A stretch of DNA of 51,130 nt from Pseudomonadota bacterium (GTDB taxonomy: Bacteria; Myxococcota_A; Polyangia; Polyangiales; Polyangiaceae): NCBI GenBank assembly GCA_023402175.1, contig JAEXCN010000189.1, forward strand, positions 1 to 51,130. The letters run 5' to 3'. A model generated the notes under the pieces. That model did no database searches and was not told the origin of the DNA. It saw only the letters and a program-made list of their open reading frames with translations. This document shows, in pieces, positions 34,432-44,562 of this stretch. Position 1 is the stretch's first letter. Every line of letters begins with the position of its first letter. Made by a program: the position numbers and the translations under genes.

Positions 34432-35597
34432 TGAAGAGCGCACGGCCTCGGGCGACGAAGGGTGGGCGTTCCCGATGGGCGTGCGCGGTCGCGGCGTCCA
34501 CCTCGTGGCTCGCCGTGCTTGCCACACCTGTCACGAGCTCCGGCGCTCCTGCTGCAAAGGCGGCAGCGCCGGAGCCGGTGCTTCCCGCGCCGCAGGTCAC
34601 GCTCAAGGTGACCCCGGGAACGGGCGGCGCGCCGTGGCGCCTCCAGATCGAGAACACGGGCGAGGGTCCGGTCCGCATTCCGGCGGATCCTCGCTTGCTG
34701 ATCCTCGAGCTCACTCCGGCCGCAGCGCCCGAGGCGGCCGACCCGGGCGGAAAGAAGAAGGCGACCAAGCCGCCGCCTCCGCCTCGATGCATTCTCCCGG
34801 ACGATGCGCGTCCGTCGACCGACGAGGGACGAGAGCTCGTCATCCCGCCGAAACGGTCGTGGTCCGCGTCGTTCGATCCGCTGTTCCACTGTTTCGGCGA
34901 GCGCGAACGCGCCGCGCTCGTTCCGGGCACGACGGTGAAGGCGCGTTTCGGCTGGCCTTCGCCGCCACCGCGCGAGGGCGCGACGCCGCGCAAGGCACCC
35001 CCGCTCGCACCGCCGTTCGCAGTGATGCCCGTTGGGGCGTCCGTCGGCAAGGTCGGTCCGATCAAGTCGATCGATGCCGATTCCTTTGCGCTCACCGAGG
35101 CTGTCGTCATCGACAAGCCGGCTGCAGCGAGCGACGAGGCCGCCTCGAGCGTGGTCTCGCTCTCGGTGCCCCGCACGATGGACGCGGCGCGCGGGAACGA
35201 GCTCGCGACGACGGTGACGCTCACGAACGGAAGCGATCGACCGATCACGCTCCTCTTCCGACCGGACATGCTCCAGTTCAGCGTGAGCGGTCCCGCCGGC
35301 AGCGTGTCCTGTGGGCAGCCGAGGTCGGTGGCGTCTCCGATCCGTGAGCTGTTCACCACCGTTCCCGTGAACGGGAAGACGTCGACGACGGTGCTGTTCA
35401 CGACGACATGCCCGGCGGGCACGTTCGACGAGCCGGGCATCTACCGCGTGACACCGCGGCTCGACACGACGAACGCCTCCGGCCGTCCGGTCGGCCTCAA
35501 GTCGTGGGAGGGGGTCGCCGTCGCGAAGTCCCCGTTACTCCTCCGTGTTCGCCTGCCGAAGACCCCTGCACTTCCTCCGCGACCGACGCTCGACTGA
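34431..35597 (+). CDS. Secreted protein of unknown function
   Basis: A protein of 388 residues, start coupled to the HARE-HTH stop (TGATG). The N-terminus has a signal peptide (WACAVAASTSWLAVLATPVTSSGA), probably cleaved near ASG or SGA, with no lipobox Cys. Two beta-sandwich-like domains follow: VTLKVTPGTGGAPWRLQIENTGEGPVRIPADPRLLILEL (about 55-200) and ELATTVTLTNGSDRPITLLFRPDMLQFSV (about 265-385). Both look like immunoglobulin-type or DUF4426-style folds. A Pro/Lys loop (GGKKKATKPPPPPR) interrupts the first. Paired Cys (SCGQ and TTCPAG) may form a disulfide. Function unknown. Confidence 0.85.
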   Translation: MKSARPRATKGGRSRWACAVAASTSWLAVLATPVTSSGAPAAKAAAPEPVLPAPQVTLKVTPGTGGAPWRLQIENTGEGPVRIPADPRLLILELTPAAAPEAADPGGKKKATKPPPPPRCILPDDARPSTDEGRELVIPPKRSWSASFDPLFHCFGERERAALVPGTTVKARFGWPSPPPREGATPRKAPPLAPPFAVMPVGASVGKVGPIKSIDADSFALTEAVVIDKPAAASDEAASSVVSLSVPRTMDAARGNELATTVTLTNGSDRPITLLFRPDMLQFSVSGPAGSVSCGQPRSVASPIRELFTTVPVNGKTSTTVLFTTTCPAGTFDEPGIYRVTPRLDTTNASGRPVGLKSWEGVAVAKSPLLLRVRLPKTPALPPRPTLD

Positions 35598-37030
35598 TGC
35601 AGCACGAAGAGCTTCCGTTCGTCGCGATTGGTGAAGACGAGGTCGAGCTCACCGTCGTCGATCTCGGAGTCGCGCGTGCGCTCTGGGAAGGCGTCCCGAC
35701 CGCCCGGCTGCTCGCGCGCATCCGCCTCCATCGGGACGAGCGCGACCTCGTCGATCTCGATCAGCGTGCGAGCGGCATCGATTTCGACGATGCGTCCTGG
35801 GACATCATCCTCGCTCGCCTGCTCGCGTCCGCTCCGACGTCGCTCGATCGCTTGAAGCGCGCCGTCGCGCGGCATGCGCGAGCCGCATCCGACGAAGGCC
35901 CGCTCGCCGCCGGCGACACGACGATCGCGGCGCTCGTGCACGCGCACCTCTCGGGCTCCGATGCCGATGCGTCCCCCGCCGAAGCCGTGAACGACGCGGT
36001 CCCCGTCGAAGACGCTGTGCGCATCGCGTGCAGCCGATTCGACGAGCGGCTCGGCAAGACGAGCGGAGACCACCGCGGCGTGTACTTCGAAGCGTGCCTC
36101 GAGCTCGCGAAGCGCGCGTCGTCGCCGGCCTGGCCGCTCGACGCGTTGCGATCGGCCTTCGGCGCGCTCGCGGCCGTGCAAGACGCGGCCATCCACGACA
36201 GCGGCGGTTACCCGAAGCTCGATGCCCTTCCGAGGACGCTGTGCGCATCGAGCGCGCCGCTCTATCCGTGGAGCGATCACGGCGATGTCCCCGCTGCCGA
36301 ACGGCGCGCTTGCCTCGTCGATCGACCGAACATCGAGCGCGTCTTGCTCGTCCCCGAGCGCGATCTCGCGGCAGCCATCGCCCGTGCAGCCGCTCGCTAT
36401 CCTCACCTGCCGATCGCGAAGATCGTCGCGGACGCATCGATCTGCATGACGAAGCGCGGCGCGCTCCTCCTCATCGCCACGCGCGAGCCTCGCTCGCAGC
36501 GCGAGGCCCCTCGCCTTCCGCCCGCTTCGTGGGCGCCGGTCGATCTCGACGCGCCCCAGACGGCGGTGACGCTCGCGTCCGCGCTCGAGCGCGGATCGAT
36601 CACGGCGCCGCGCGCGCGTTCGATCCTCGTCCGCGGCGGCGACCTCGCTCTCGACGCGCTCGGCAAGGAGATGCTCAACGTCGCCGCTCACCCGTTCGCG
36701 AGCGCCGTCTTCGCCGAGCTGCTCGCGCCGTTCGCCCGCGAGCGCGACGTCGTTCGACTCGTCACGTACTTCGCAATCGCGCCCGATCCGCGCGCCGCCG
36801 CGCACGCGCTCAGCTTGTGCAACGCTCGCGAGGTCGTGTCGACGGTGCTGAAGGGGTGGCTCGAGGCGATGCTCCCGGCGGACGCGACAGTCGCCGGTCG
36901 GAGCCACGATCCCGCCACGTCTGCGAGCGCCCGCGTCGCCTCGTACATCGAGGCGCTCCGCCCGTACCCGGCGCTCTACGCGGTCGTCGAGCCGCTCCTC
37001 TCGCGTCTCCGCGAGCTGCCCGACACCTGA
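35597..37030 (+). CDS. Conserved-looking protein of unknown function
   Basis: A protein of 477 residues, start coupled to the previous stop (TGATG). No signal peptide or membrane helix. The N-terminus begins QHEELPFVAIGEDEVELTVVDLGVARALWEG. The centre is mostly helical (FEACLELAKRASSPAWPLDALRSAFGALAAVQDAA) with a possible TPR- or HEAT-like periodicity. A segment NIERVLLVPERDLAAAIARAAARYPHLPIAKIVADA precedes a strand-rich stretch. I do not recognise a family. Its coupling to a HARE-HTH protein and a secreted protein suggests joint use. Confidence 0.82.
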   Translation: MQHEELPFVAIGEDEVELTVVDLGVARALWEGVPTARLLARIRLHRDERDLVDLDQRASGIDFDDASWDIILARLLASAPTSLDRLKRAVARHARAASDEGPLAAGDTTIAALVHAHLSGSDADASPAEAVNDAVPVEDAVRIACSRFDERLGKTSGDHRGVYFEACLELAKRASSPAWPLDALRSAFGALAAVQDAAIHDSGGYPKLDALPRTLCASSAPLYPWSDHGDVPAAERRACLVDRPNIERVLLVPERDLAAAIARAAARYPHLPIAKIVADASICMTKRGALLLIATREPRSQREAPRLPPASWAPVDLDAPQTAVTLASALERGSITAPRARSILVRGGDLALDALGKEMLNVAAHPFASAVFAELLAPFARERDVVRLVTYFAIAPDPRAAAHALSLCNAREVVSTVLKGWLEAMLPADATVAGRSHDPATSASARVASYIEALRPYPALYAVVEPLLSRLRELPDT

Positions 37031-37122
37031 CGCGCAGGACGCCCCCGACGCCACCGCACGCAGGTGCGCGTACACGGTCGAGCTGGCACCTCCGTTGCTC
37101 GTTCGCGGCCTGGAGGTCTTCG

Positions 37123-37680
37123 ATGCTTCCCCGCCGTTCCGACATTGCTTCGCCCAAACCCGCTTCGTCCGTGCGCGAGGCCGCAACCGAGTTCGTGCGC
37201 GGAACGACGTTCGGCTGGGGCCGCCGCGAGCTCGCCTCGTGGCTCGTGTGTCACTATTGCCCGTGCCTCGTGACCGATGCCACCGCGCACGCGGCTACAC
37301 AGCGGGCGAGCTCGGCGACGCTTTCGGCCGCATCGGCGCATCTCGACGACGAGCGCGTCGAGCAGCTCATTCTCGACGCGCGCTGCAGCGTGCTCCGTCT
37401 CCTATCGAATCTCGCGTGGCCCTCGCAGGCCGCGAGCCTTGCGCGTGGCGCGATCGGCTCCGGCCACGTGATCGAGCTGCGAGATCCGCTGAGCTGGGCT
37501 CCAGCGAATCGCACCAGGATGCGCCTCGCCGAACGCGTCGGCTCGCTCTTCATCGCCGACGCGCTGAACAACCCGCGTGACTATCGGAACGTCACGCTCT
37601 GTCGATACTGCGGCGAGCTCGGCTTCAGCGCGACGACGAACCACCCGTCGTGGTGCGAGCGCGCCTTGCGCGTGGCGTGA
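37123..37680 (+). CDS. Cys-motif protein of unknown function
   Basis: A protein of 185 residues from ATG 37123, fixed by a perfect GGAGG site 6 bases before. Two Cys groups suggest metal binding: CHYCPC at about 44-49 and CRYCGELGFSATTNHPSWC near the C-terminus. Between them is a helical region (ASSATLSAASAHLDDERVEQLILDARCSVLRLLSNLAW). No signal peptide. It follows the three coupled genes on the same strand after 92 bases and may be part of the unit. The pattern resembles small zinc-ribbon or iron-sulfur proteins, but I cannot name it. Confidence 0.85.
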   Translation: MLPRRSDIASPKPASSVREAATEFVRGTTFGWGRRELASWLVCHYCPCLVTDATAHAATQRASSATLSAASAHLDDERVEQLILDARCSVLRLLSNLAWPSQAASLARGAIGSGHVIELRDPLSWAPANRTRMRLAERVGSLFIADALNNPRDYRNVTLCRYCGELGFSATTNHPSWCERALRVA

Positions 37681-37705
37681 CCCACGGTCGCAAGGCGCAG
37701 TCGCC

Positions 37706-40045
<2,340 letters not shown>

Positions 40046-40183
40046 GGGCGGGAAATTAGTAGAACGCGAGGGTTTCCGCGAGGGGGGTCGAGGTCGACGA
40101 TGCCGGATGGACCGCGCGAGCCAGGGGCGCGTGGCCGCAAACCGAGGCATCCTGTTGCGGGCTCGGTCGTGTACTCTGGATGA

Positions 40184-41044
40184 GTGAGGGCGCCGCGAAA
40201 CGGACGGCTACACGGCGCAGTCGTCATTCTCGCGTGCGCAGGCGCAGCGGCGGCCTGCTCGTTCGTCGATCTCGACGGGTTCTCGAGCGGCGCGGCGGGC
40301 GTGCCCGATGCGGGCCCCGCCGACGGCGCGAGCGCGGCGGCCGATGCCGGTGATTCCGGTTCGTCCGTCGACGGCGCGAACGCAGAGCATCCCTACGTCG
40401 CCGCCGTCCGCGCTGATGCGCCAGTCTCCTGGTACCGCTTCGAAGAAGACTCCGGCGCGAACGTCGCCCGCGACGAGATCGGCGGCCACGACGCAACCCT
40501 GGTCGCAGGCGCGATGGGCTTCGGGGCCGAAGGGATCGCCGGGCGAGGCCTCGCCTCCGACGGGACGGGCGCCGGCTTGCAGATCGGTGACGTCTACGAC
40601 TTCGACGGTACCGTCCCGTTCACGCTGGAGCTATGGGTCGATCCGACGCCCACGACCATCGATCAGCGGATCGTGAACAAGCGCGCCGAGGGCAGCGGCC
40701 CCTTGCTCGGCTACATCCTCTACGTCGCGGGGAAGGACCACGCCGTCAACTTCGAGGGCTGGGGCGTGAGCCTCGCGGCGTGGAGCGATACACCGCTGCC
40801 CGCTCGGTTCACGCACGTCGTGGTCACGGTCGCGTACGAGAATGGCAAGGGCAACGCAACGCTCTGGCTCGATGCGCAGCCCCAACCTCATTCCGGGTTC
40901 GACAACGTCGACAAGATGCCGAACACGAAGCGCCCTCTGCGACTGCTCGAGGACTTCAAGGGCCGCGCGGACGAGGTTGCGATCTACGACAAGGCACTGA
41001 GCGCAGCGCGCATCCTCGAGCACTACCGAGCCGGCACGCGTTGA
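40184..41044 (+). CDS. LamG-like secreted lipoprotein
   Basis: A protein of 286 residues from GTG 40184. The signal ends AAACSFVDLDGF (lipobox AAAC, Cys25), a start shared by many myxobacterial lipoproteins. An Ala/Asp/Gly linker follows. The mature domain (about 75-284) reads VSWYRFEEDSGANVARDEIGGHDATL, FTLELWVDP, FTHVVVTVAYENGKGNATLWLD and GRADEVAIYDKALSAARILEHYRAG: a textbook LamG/concanavalin-like fold. It probably binds carbohydrate or protein outside the cell. A second family member is at 18320-19150. Confidence 0.92.
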   Translation: MRAPRNGRLHGAVVILACAGAAAACSFVDLDGFSSGAAGVPDAGPADGASAAADAGDSGSSVDGANAEHPYVAAVRADAPVSWYRFEEDSGANVARDEIGGHDATLVAGAMGFGAEGIAGRGLASDGTGAGLQIGDVYDFDGTVPFTLELWVDPTPTTIDQRIVNKRAEGSGPLLGYILYVAGKDHAVNFEGWGVSLAAWSDTPLPARFTHVVVTVAYENGKGNATLWLDAQPQPHSGFDNVDKMPNTKRPLRLLEDFKGRADEVAIYDKALSAARILEHYRAGTR

Positions 41045-41218
41045 TTGAGCGCGGCCGCGTCCGACATCTGCGGTAGCTTGCAGGCCTGTGCCCAGGGCAT
41101 CGCCGAGCGTCACCGAACCTGACACTTATCTAGCAATTACAGGCTCTTCGTAACTGGTCAACGCGACCACCATGGTAGAGTCTGATCCGCGGGGCACAAC
41201 TCCCGTTCGGAGGTTTGC

Positions 41219-42412
41219 ATGTCACGGATCGGTTCCTTGAAGATGTTGCTGAGCGCTTCCTCGATGCTGGTGGGAGCGATCATCTTCGCTGGATGTGGAT
41301 CGAGCAGCGACAGCACATTCTCGGATGGCACGCAGGGACAGAACGTCTACGGCGGTAAAGGCGGATTCGACGATGGGACCGGAAACGGCGACCCGAACGG
41401 CAACGGCGGCAGCAGCAGCGGCGGAGCCGGCGACGTCGGCAACGTCGATCCGAACTCTGCCTGCGCGACTGCGAGCGACGGCGCCGTCCTCCAGCCGATC
41501 AGCCTCGTGTTCATGATCGATCGCTCCGGCAGCATGGGCCAGAACGGCAACCTCGCCAAGCGGTGGACCCCGGTGAAGGAGGGGCTCACGACGTTCTTCG
41601 GCGACCCCGCGTCCAGCTACGTCAGCGCGTCGCTCGCGTTCTTCCCCATCATCAAGTCCAAACAGCTGTCGTGCAGCTCGTCGGACTACCAGAACGCGGT
41701 CGTTCCGATGACGCAGCTCCCGGACGCCAACGCCTTCTCCTCCGCATTCAACACCGGTCCGAGCGGCAACACGCCGACGGAGCCTGCGCTCAAGGGCGCG
41801 ATCGATGCAGCGACGGCGGTCAAGGCGGCCGGCAAGAACGTCGCGGTCGTGTTCGCCACGGACGGCGAGCCGAACGACGACTGCGGCCCCGGCGGCACCT
41901 CCTCCACCGTGAGCGGCGCGGAGAAGATCGCAACGGCGGGTGTCAACGCCGGCGTGAAGACCTATGTCATCGGCGTCGGCAAGGAGACCGGTAACCTCAA
42001 CACGATCGCGCAGGCGGGCGGCACGGGCACCGCGATCATGATCCCGACGGACGATCCGCAGAAGGTCAGCGCCGACCTGCTCGCGGCGATCGGCCAGATC
42101 GCGAGCTCGCTCCTCGGATGCAACTACGGCCTTCCGGCGCCGCCGACCGGGCAGACGCTCGACGTCAACGCCGTGAACGTCAACTACACGCCTCCGGGCG
42201 GCGGCGCGTCGAAGACGCTCCCGTACAGCGCGGATTGCTCGAACCCCGAGGGCTGGAAATACGACAACGTGGCTGCGCCGAAGGAAGTCATCCTCTGCGG
42301 AAACAGCTGCAACACGGCCAAGTCGCAGGCGGGCGCGAAGCTCGACATCATCTTCGGCTGCGCGACGGCGGTCACGCCGGGCGGCACCGATCCGAACGGC
42401 AACGTCCACTGA
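41219..42412 (+). CDS. vWA-domain lipoprotein
   Basis: A protein of 397 residues with GGAGG 6 bases before ATG 41219. The signal ends IIFAGCGSSS (lipobox FAGC, Cys26), then a Gly/Asn/Ser-rich linker. The von Willebrand factor A domain (about 93-295) keeps the metal site: FMIDRSGSMG (Asp101, Ser103, Ser105), a Thr in GNTPTEPAL, and VVFATDGEPNDDC. Such domains bind partners through a divalent ion. The C-terminal 100 residues contain six Cys (for example ILCGNSCNTA) and are probably disulfide-bonded. A strong terminator follows. The role could be adhesion or envelope assembly. Confidence 0.94.
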   Translation: MSRIGSLKMLLSASSMLVGAIIFAGCGSSSDSTFSDGTQGQNVYGGKGGFDDGTGNGDPNGNGGSSSGGAGDVGNVDPNSACATASDGAVLQPISLVFMIDRSGSMGQNGNLAKRWTPVKEGLTTFFGDPASSYVSASLAFFPIIKSKQLSCSSSDYQNAVVPMTQLPDANAFSSAFNTGPSGNTPTEPALKGAIDAATAVKAAGKNVAVVFATDGEPNDDCGPGGTSSTVSGAEKIATAGVNAGVKTYVIGVGKETGNLNTIAQAGGTGTAIMIPTDDPQKVSADLLAAIGQIASSLLGCNYGLPAPPTGQTLDVNAVNVNYTPPGGGASKTLPYSADCSNPEGWKYDNVAAPKEVILCGNSCNTAKSQAGAKLDIIFGCATAVTPGGTDPNGNVH

Positions 42413-42429
42413 CGACGCCTTGATCGACG

Positions 42430-42474
42430 AAGTCCGCGACCGGGAGCTCTCCCTGGTCGCGGACTTTCGCTTTT
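42430..42474 (+). terminator. Strong Rho-independent terminator
   Basis: A perfect 12-bp stem, AAGTCCGCGACC with GGTCGCGGACTT, extended inward by GGGAG/CTCCC, is followed by TCGCTTTT. It lies 18 bases after the vWA lipoprotein stop. Confidence 0.9.
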
Positions 42475-42493
42475 GTGCGCTGTTCGCAGGACT

Positions 42494-42538
42494 CGCTCGC
42501 GTACGAGCGCACTCCCAGGACGCGCTCGCGTACGAGCG
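42494..42538 (-). terminator. Two identical 16-bp dyads at the carboxyltransferase 3' end
   Basis: CGCTCGCGTACGAGCG occurs at 42494-42509 and again at 42523-42538, within a 29-bp direct repeat. Each forms a 6-bp stem with a CGTA loop. The second directly touches the stop of the carboxyltransferase gene. Tandem terminator or recognition sites are possible. Confidence 0.6.
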
Positions 42539-44110
42539 CTAGACCGGGATCACGCCGCGCTTCTTCGCGGGCCGCTCGATCTTCTTGTGGCGCGCAAGCT
42601 CGAGGCCCCACGCGATCGCTCTCCGCGTGTCGCGCGGATCGATGACCTCGTCGACGAGCCCCCAGCCCGCGACCTTGTAGATGTCGATGTTCTTCTGGAT
42701 CTGCTCGACGATCATCTTCTTCGCCTCGGGCGGCGGCTCCTGATCGCCGAACAGCTTTCGCGAAGCGATGCCGACCATCCCCTCGGCGCCCATGACGGAG
42801 ATCTCCGCGGTCGGCCACGACACGATGAGATCCGGCTCGTACGCGCGGCCGCACATCACGTAGTAGCCCGCGCCGTAGGCCTTGCGGACGACGCACGTGA
42901 TCTTCGGCACCGTCGCCGCGCTCATCACGTGGAGCAGCTTCGCGCCGTGGCGGATGATGCCCGCGTGCTCGACCTTCGAGCCGACCATGAACCCCGGCAC
43001 GTCCTGGAGGAAGACGAGCGGCACGTTGAACGCATCGCAGATCTGGATGAAGCGCGCCGCCTTGTCCGCGGAGTCGTTCTCGAGGATGCCGCCGAGCCAG
43101 TTCGGCTGGTTCGCGACGATGCCGACGCTCTTCCCGCCGATGCGCGCGAGGCACGTGATGATGCTCCGGCCGAAGCGCGGCTTGATGTCGAGGATGTCGC
43201 CGTGATCGACGATGGCGCGGATCAGCTTGTACATGTCGTACGGCTTCCGCGTGGAGTCGGGCAGCAAGTCGAGCAGTGACTCCTCGCGACGCTCGATCGG
43301 ATCGGTGACCGGCAGATCGGGCGGGAGCTCGTCGCAGCTCGACGGGAAATAGGACAAGTACTTCTTCGTCGCCTCGATCGCGGCGGCGTCGCTCTCGTAT
43401 TCACCGTCGCCGACGCCGCTCACCTCGGAGTGGACCTTCGATCCGCCGAGCTCCTGCTCGCCGATGTCCTGCCCCGTCACCGCCTTCACGAGCGGCGGTC
43501 CGCCGAGCGCGAGCGAGCCGACGTTCTTCACCATCGGCACGAAGTCGGCGAGGCCGGGGATGTACGCCGTGCCGGCGGCTCCGGGCCCGACCATCGCGGC
43601 GACCTGCGGGACGACGCCGCTCATGATCACCTGCTCGCGGAAGAGATGCCCCGAGCCGGCGAAGAGCGAGATCATGTCCTCGTGCGCGGCGCCGGGATCG
43701 ATCCGCGCGCCGGCGGAGTCGACGAGCCACACCATCGGCCAGCGACCGCGAAGGCTCATCTGCCGGAGGCGCGTGACCTTCTCCTCGCCGGTGTACCCGA
43801 TGCTGCCGCCCTTCACCGTGAAGTCGTAGGCGGCGCAGCACACCATGCGGCCGTCGACCTTTCCGAACGCGGTGACGACCGCGTCCGCGGGCGGCTTGTC
43901 CTTTCCGTCCGGTCCGGCAGCGAGGCCCATCTGCGTGCCATGCGCGCCGAGCTCGAAGAACACGCCGTCGTCGAAGAGAGCCGCAACTCTCTCGCGCGCG
44001 GTCATCTTGCCGCGATCGTGCTGCTTCTTGATCTTGTCGGGACCGCCCATCTCGCGGACCTTCGCGCGGCGGGCCTCGAGATCGGCGACGAGCTCTCGCA
44101 TGTTCGGCAT
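42539..44110 (-). CDS. Acyl-CoA carboxylase, carboxyltransferase subunit
   Basis: A protein of 523 residues from ATG 44110. It transfers the carboxyl group from carboxybiotin to an acyl-CoA (propionyl-, methylcrotonyl- or acetyl-CoA). The N-terminal half has ARERVAALFDDGVFFELG, DFTVKGGSIGYTGEEKV and WLVDSAGARIDPGA; the glycine-rich oxyanion segment is MSGVVPQVAAMVGPGAAGTAYIPG. The C-terminal half has PNWLGGILENDSADKAARFIQICDAFNVPLVFLQDVPGFMVG and KAYGAGYYVMCGRAYEPD, then AEISVMGAEGMVGI. This is the full two-crotonase layout of PccB/LiuB-type subunits, and the substrate is undecided. No biotin carboxylase subunit is adjacent. No ribosome site is seen at the start. Confidence 0.93.
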   Translation of the reverse strand: MPNMRELVADLEARRAKVREMGGPDKIKKQHDRGKMTARERVAALFDDGVFFELGAHGTQMGLAAGPDGKDKPPADAVVTAFGKVDGRMVCCAAYDFTVKGGSIGYTGEEKVTRLRQMSLRGRWPMVWLVDSAGARIDPGAAHEDMISLFAGSGHLFREQVIMSGVVPQVAAMVGPGAAGTAYIPGLADFVPMVKNVGSLALGGPPLVKAVTGQDIGEQELGGSKVHSEVSGVGDGEYESDAAAIEATKKYLSYFPSSCDELPPDLPVTDPIERREESLLDLLPDSTRKPYDMYKLIRAIVDHGDILDIKPRFGRSIITCLARIGGKSVGIVANQPNWLGGILENDSADKAARFIQICDAFNVPLVFLQDVPGFMVGSKVEHAGIIRHGAKLLHVMSAATVPKITCVVRKAYGAGYYVMCGRAYEPDLIVSWPTAEISVMGAEGMVGIASRKLFGDQEPPPEAKKMIVEQIQKNIDIYKVAGWGLVDEVIDPRDTRRAIAWGLELARHKKIERPAKKRGVIPV

Positions 44111-44562
44111 GGGCCAAAATACTTCGCACACGAAACATCGAGTGGCAAGAGCGGGGCCCCCGCCGCACGCCCGCTGCGCGCTCCTCGCCGCAGCGCGGTG
44201 ATCCTCAGGGCGTCGACGGGCTTTCCTCGCGCGCCGGCCGATGACTCCCAGCGACCAACGGACGCTCGACCTCGTCGAGCTCCGCTGTGGGGTGTTTTCC
44301 CCGCGTGCACGGCGCGCTCCAACGCCGCCGTCGTGTCGCGGCACAGGCGGCACGCCTGGCCGTCGATAAATACTTGGACTACAAAGCATCCGTTTCGTCA
44401 CTATCTGCACGGACGTTGAAGCGCTTACATGATCTTCTCTCATGCTTGCCTCTCGCACGGACTTCGCCGGTGCATACCAACCGCGAAGGTGTCCGCCCAC
44501 CGCGCCTTCCGAGCGCGACGCGTCAGCAGTCATGTCGGCGCACGGACGAGGGCAGACCGACG
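44111..44562. other. Intergenic region between carboxyltransferase and CotH genes
   Basis: These 452 bases separate divergent genes. The open frames across it have no ribosome sites and unusual composition. Around 44367-44450 the sequence becomes A/T-richer than its surroundings and probably contains the promoter of the CotH-type gene. I cannot assign boxes with confidence. Confidence 0.55.

Noticed and set aside
32725..34527. Minus-strand frame of 600 codons
   Set aside because: Shadow of the HARE-HTH/Mrr-like gene; no ribosome site and no domain.
35441..37186. Minus-strand frame of 581 codons
   Set aside because: Arg/Glu-rich shadow of the 477-residue plus-strand gene, which is fixed by TGATG coupling to its neighbour.
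44111..44150. Possible leaderless promoter (TATTTT 5 bases before the carboxyltransferase ATG)
   Set aside because: The only -35-like TTGCCA is 21 bases from it, too far for a normal promoter, so the call is not supported.
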